Shown: positions 62,870 through 64,000 of the stretch, piece after piece
Layout: each line of letters starts with the position of its first letter
Position numbering within the stretch: the first letter of the stretch is position 1
Source: Photobacterium sp. GB-56
Lineage (GTDB): Bacteria; Pseudomonadota; Gammaproteobacteria; Enterobacterales; Vibrionaceae
Direction of reading: 5' to 3'
Assembly: GCF_003026105.1 (NCBI RefSeq)
Contig: NZ_PYNW01000009.1
Span: 111,016 to 175,015, forward strand
DNA: 64,000 nt
The notes under the pieces: generated by a model
Seen by the model: only the letters and a program-made list of their open reading frames with translations
What the model was told of the DNA's origin: nothing
Databases searched by the model: none
Translations under genes and position numbers: made by a program

Positions 62870-63017
62870 GGCATAACATTGAATAAGAGCAAGGAGGTAA
62901 ATATAACCAACAACGATAGTATTACCAACGCTCAGAGCTTCACTTATTAAAGCTCAGATAAAGTAGGAAAGGAGGTCTCACATCATCTTAACTATTTTCA
63001 ATGACAACTAAGTAAAA
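62870..63017 (+). other. Non-coding stretch with two perfect Shine-Dalgarno octamers
   Basis: AAGGAGGT occurs at 62891-62898 and 62969-62976, 78 bases apart. No ATG, GTG or TTG is suitably placed after either. After the first, an ATA-initiated frame of 15 codons ends at TAA 62948-62950. Between them, GAGCTT/AAGCTC (62935-62940, 62950-62955) forms a hairpin. A terminator follows at 63018. Meaning unknown; see findings. Confidence 0.5.
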
Positions 63018-63050
63018 CCAAAGCCCTGTGACTTCAAGCAGGGCTTTTTC
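63018..63050. terminator. Terminator between plus-strand unit and rRNA operon
   Basis: AAAGCCCTG (63020-63028) and CAGGGCTTT (63039-63047), followed on the plus strand by TTTTTC. It is also a last stop for the rRNA operon on the minus strand. Confidence 0.82.
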
Positions 63051-63080
63051 ATTAATAGATAATTAATATATTTACTAGAC

Positions 63081-63113
63081 GAAAAAAGCCCCACTATGAC
63101 TAGCGAGGCTTCT
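63081..63113 (-). terminator. Terminator after the tRNA remnant
   Basis: On the minus strand AAGCCTCGCTA and TAGTGGGGCTT form an 11-bp stem (two G-U pairs) around GTCA, followed by TTTTTT. Confidence 0.85.
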
Positions 63114-63120
63114 TTAGAAG

Positions 63121-63203
63121 TGACGGAGCGGACGCGACTCAGGTCTGACAGGCCGCTAAGATCTCCAATAAAGAGGCTAACCAACTGAACTGCCAACTCA
63201 CTC
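63121..63203 (-). pseudogene. tRNA-Asp-derived pseudogene
   Basis: This segment shares clear blocks with the intact tRNA-Asp: AGTTCAGTTGGTTAG (D arm), CGGCCTGTCA (anticodon side with GTC) and CGTCCGCTCCG (3' acceptor). The 5' acceptor strand no longer pairs, about 18 bases are inserted before the anticodon stem, and the T arm is shortened. It cannot fold as a tRNA and ends TCA instead of CCA. Confidence 0.8.
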
Positions 63204-63232
63204 AAATAAATTTAACTCATATATTGAAAATG

Positions 63233-63264
63233 TAAAAAAGCCCCAGTCTTTCGACTAGGGCTTA
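63233..63264 (-). terminator. Terminator after tRNA-Asp
   Basis: On the minus strand AAGCCC-T-AGTC, loop GAAA, GACT-G-GGGCTT, then TTTTTT. It sits seven bases past the tRNA 3' end and closes the rRNA operon. Confidence 0.88.
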
Positions 63265-63271
63265 ATATAAG

Positions 63272-63348
63272 TGGCGGAGCGGACGGGACTCGAACCCGCG
63301 ACCCCCGGCGTGACAGGCCGGTATTCTAACCAACTGAACTACCGCTCC
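63272..63348 (-). tRNA. tRNA-Asp (GTC)
   Basis: Seventy-seven bases with encoded CCA. Acceptor GGAGCGG/CCGCTCC, D arm GTTCAGTTGGTTAGAAT, anticodon arm CCGGC-CTGTCAC-GCCGG with anticodon GTC, and T arm GCGGG-TTCGAGT-CCCGT all pair. It lies distal to the two 5S genes, the usual place for tRNA-Asp in gammaproteobacterial rRNA operons. Confidence 0.97.
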
Positions 63349-63379
63349 GCAGCGTGTCTATTCAGCATAATGCAATTTA

Positions 63380-63499
63380 GAACTTAGCAATGTCCTACTC
63401 TCACATGGGGAGACCCCACACTACCATCGGCGCTACAACATTTCACTTCTGAGTTCGGCATGGGATCAGGTGGTTCTGCTGCGCTATGGTTGCTAAGTA
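63380..63499 (-). rRNA. rrf: 5S rRNA, distal copy
   Basis: About 120 bases. The core CCTGATCCCATGCCGAACTC and GTAGTGTGGGGTCTCCCCATG blocks are diagnostic. The terminal stem ACTTAGCAA/TTGCTAAGT is an AT-rich variant compared with the neighbouring copy. Ends are estimated by the terminal helix. Confidence 0.95.
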
Positions 63500-63542
63500 A
63501 ATTCTTTAGCGTTCTTGTTATAACAACAAAAACTAAAATTTG

Positions 63543-63662
63543 AAGCCTGGCGATGTCCTACTCTCACATGGGGAGACCCCACACTACCATCGGCGCTATT
63601 ACGTTTCACTACTGAGTTCGGCATGGGATCAGGTGGGTCCATAACGCTATGGTCGCCAAGCA
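63543..63662 (-). rRNA. rrf: 5S rRNA, proximal copy
   Basis: About 120 bases with terminal helix GCTTGGCGA/TCGCCAGGC, closer to the canonical E. coli ends. The same core blocks occur as in the distal copy, 44 bases away. Ends are estimated. Confidence 0.96.
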
Positions 63663-63826
63663 AATTCGACGTGAAAGGATTCACTAATATCGCGATGCCA
63701 TGGATGGCAAGGAGCGATGTGACCTAACACTAAACCTGGAAATTATCTAACTAGTGTTCTCTACACGTTCAAGTGTACTTGGAGTCCACGTTTCTCTTGA
63801 CGAGATAAAAACCCCTTGGGTGTTGT

Positions 63827-64000
<174 letters not shown>

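Noticed and set aside
62891..62976. AAGGAGGT octamers as a 16S rRNA fragment
   Set aside because: The minus-strand flanks do not match the 16S 3' end beyond the octamer.
63008..63205. 65-codon minus-strand frame
   Set aside because: Covers a terminator and the tRNA remnant; not protein-like.
63493..63684. 63-codon frame over the 5S genes
   Set aside because: It is 5S rRNA sequence read as protein.

Overview
The window looks like chromosomal DNA of a marine Vibrionaceae bacterium, most likely Photobacterium or a close relative. Evidence: an AT-rich gammaproteobacterial gene set, a ChiS-type chitin sensor next to a complete chitin-oligosaccharide operon, two glutamate synthase operons side by side, arcA beside arcB, and an rRNA operon end with tandem 5S genes and tRNA-Asp. 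The genus is inferred from gene content, not measured.

Layout, left to right. 1-4.3 kb: a partial Na+:alanine symporter, a DUF3545 micro-protein, DNA repair genes (ung, nfo) and grcA with a perfect FNR site. 4.3-9.3 kb: the threonine operon thrLABC on the minus strand, with an attenuator and an unreported leader peptide dominated by Ile codons. 9.5-12.4 kb: aceK without aceBA, a small outer-membrane barrel protein and an RraA-family protein. 12.4-17.4 kb: arcA and arcB convergent, then yhcC. The arcA 5' leader contains an FNR site and a structured RNA element. 18-30.3 kb: two gltBD operons of different subfamilies. 30.4-33.7 kb: mtnN, a CobD-like gene, btuF and a TRIC/YadS gene. 33.7-43.4 kb: dedA, tyrS, a ShyC/MepM-like endopeptidase, erpA, clcA, hemL, an AI-2E family transporter and rsmC. 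Between hemL and the transporter is a 35-residue cysteine-rich membrane peptide that shares a near-consensus Fur box with the transporter. 43.6-62.3 kb: chiS and the chitobiose operon (binding protein, ABC transporter, GH9 glucosaminidase, glucosamine kinase, GH20 hexosaminidase, GH94 chitobiose phosphorylase, hexosamine-phosphate mutase). 62.4-64 kb: a small membrane protein, a stretch with two perfect Shine-Dalgarno octamers but no AUG gene, then the 3' end of an rRNA operon on the minus strand (23S, 5S, 5S, tRNA-Asp, tRNA remnant).

How the genes work together. ChiS senses chitin oligosaccharides through the periplasmic binding protein Cbp and switches on the operon. The transporter imports (GlcNAc)2 and related dimers. 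ChbP, the hexosaminidase, the GH9 enzyme, the kinase and the mutase then convert them to hexosamine phosphates. ArcA/ArcB, FNR-dependent grcA and the FNR site at arcA form a redox-control group. The two glutamate synthases and the thr operon cover central amino-acid synthesis. The two candidates most likely to be undescribed are the structured arcA leader (about 12861-13020) and the Fur-box-linked Cys-rich micro-protein (40859-40966).
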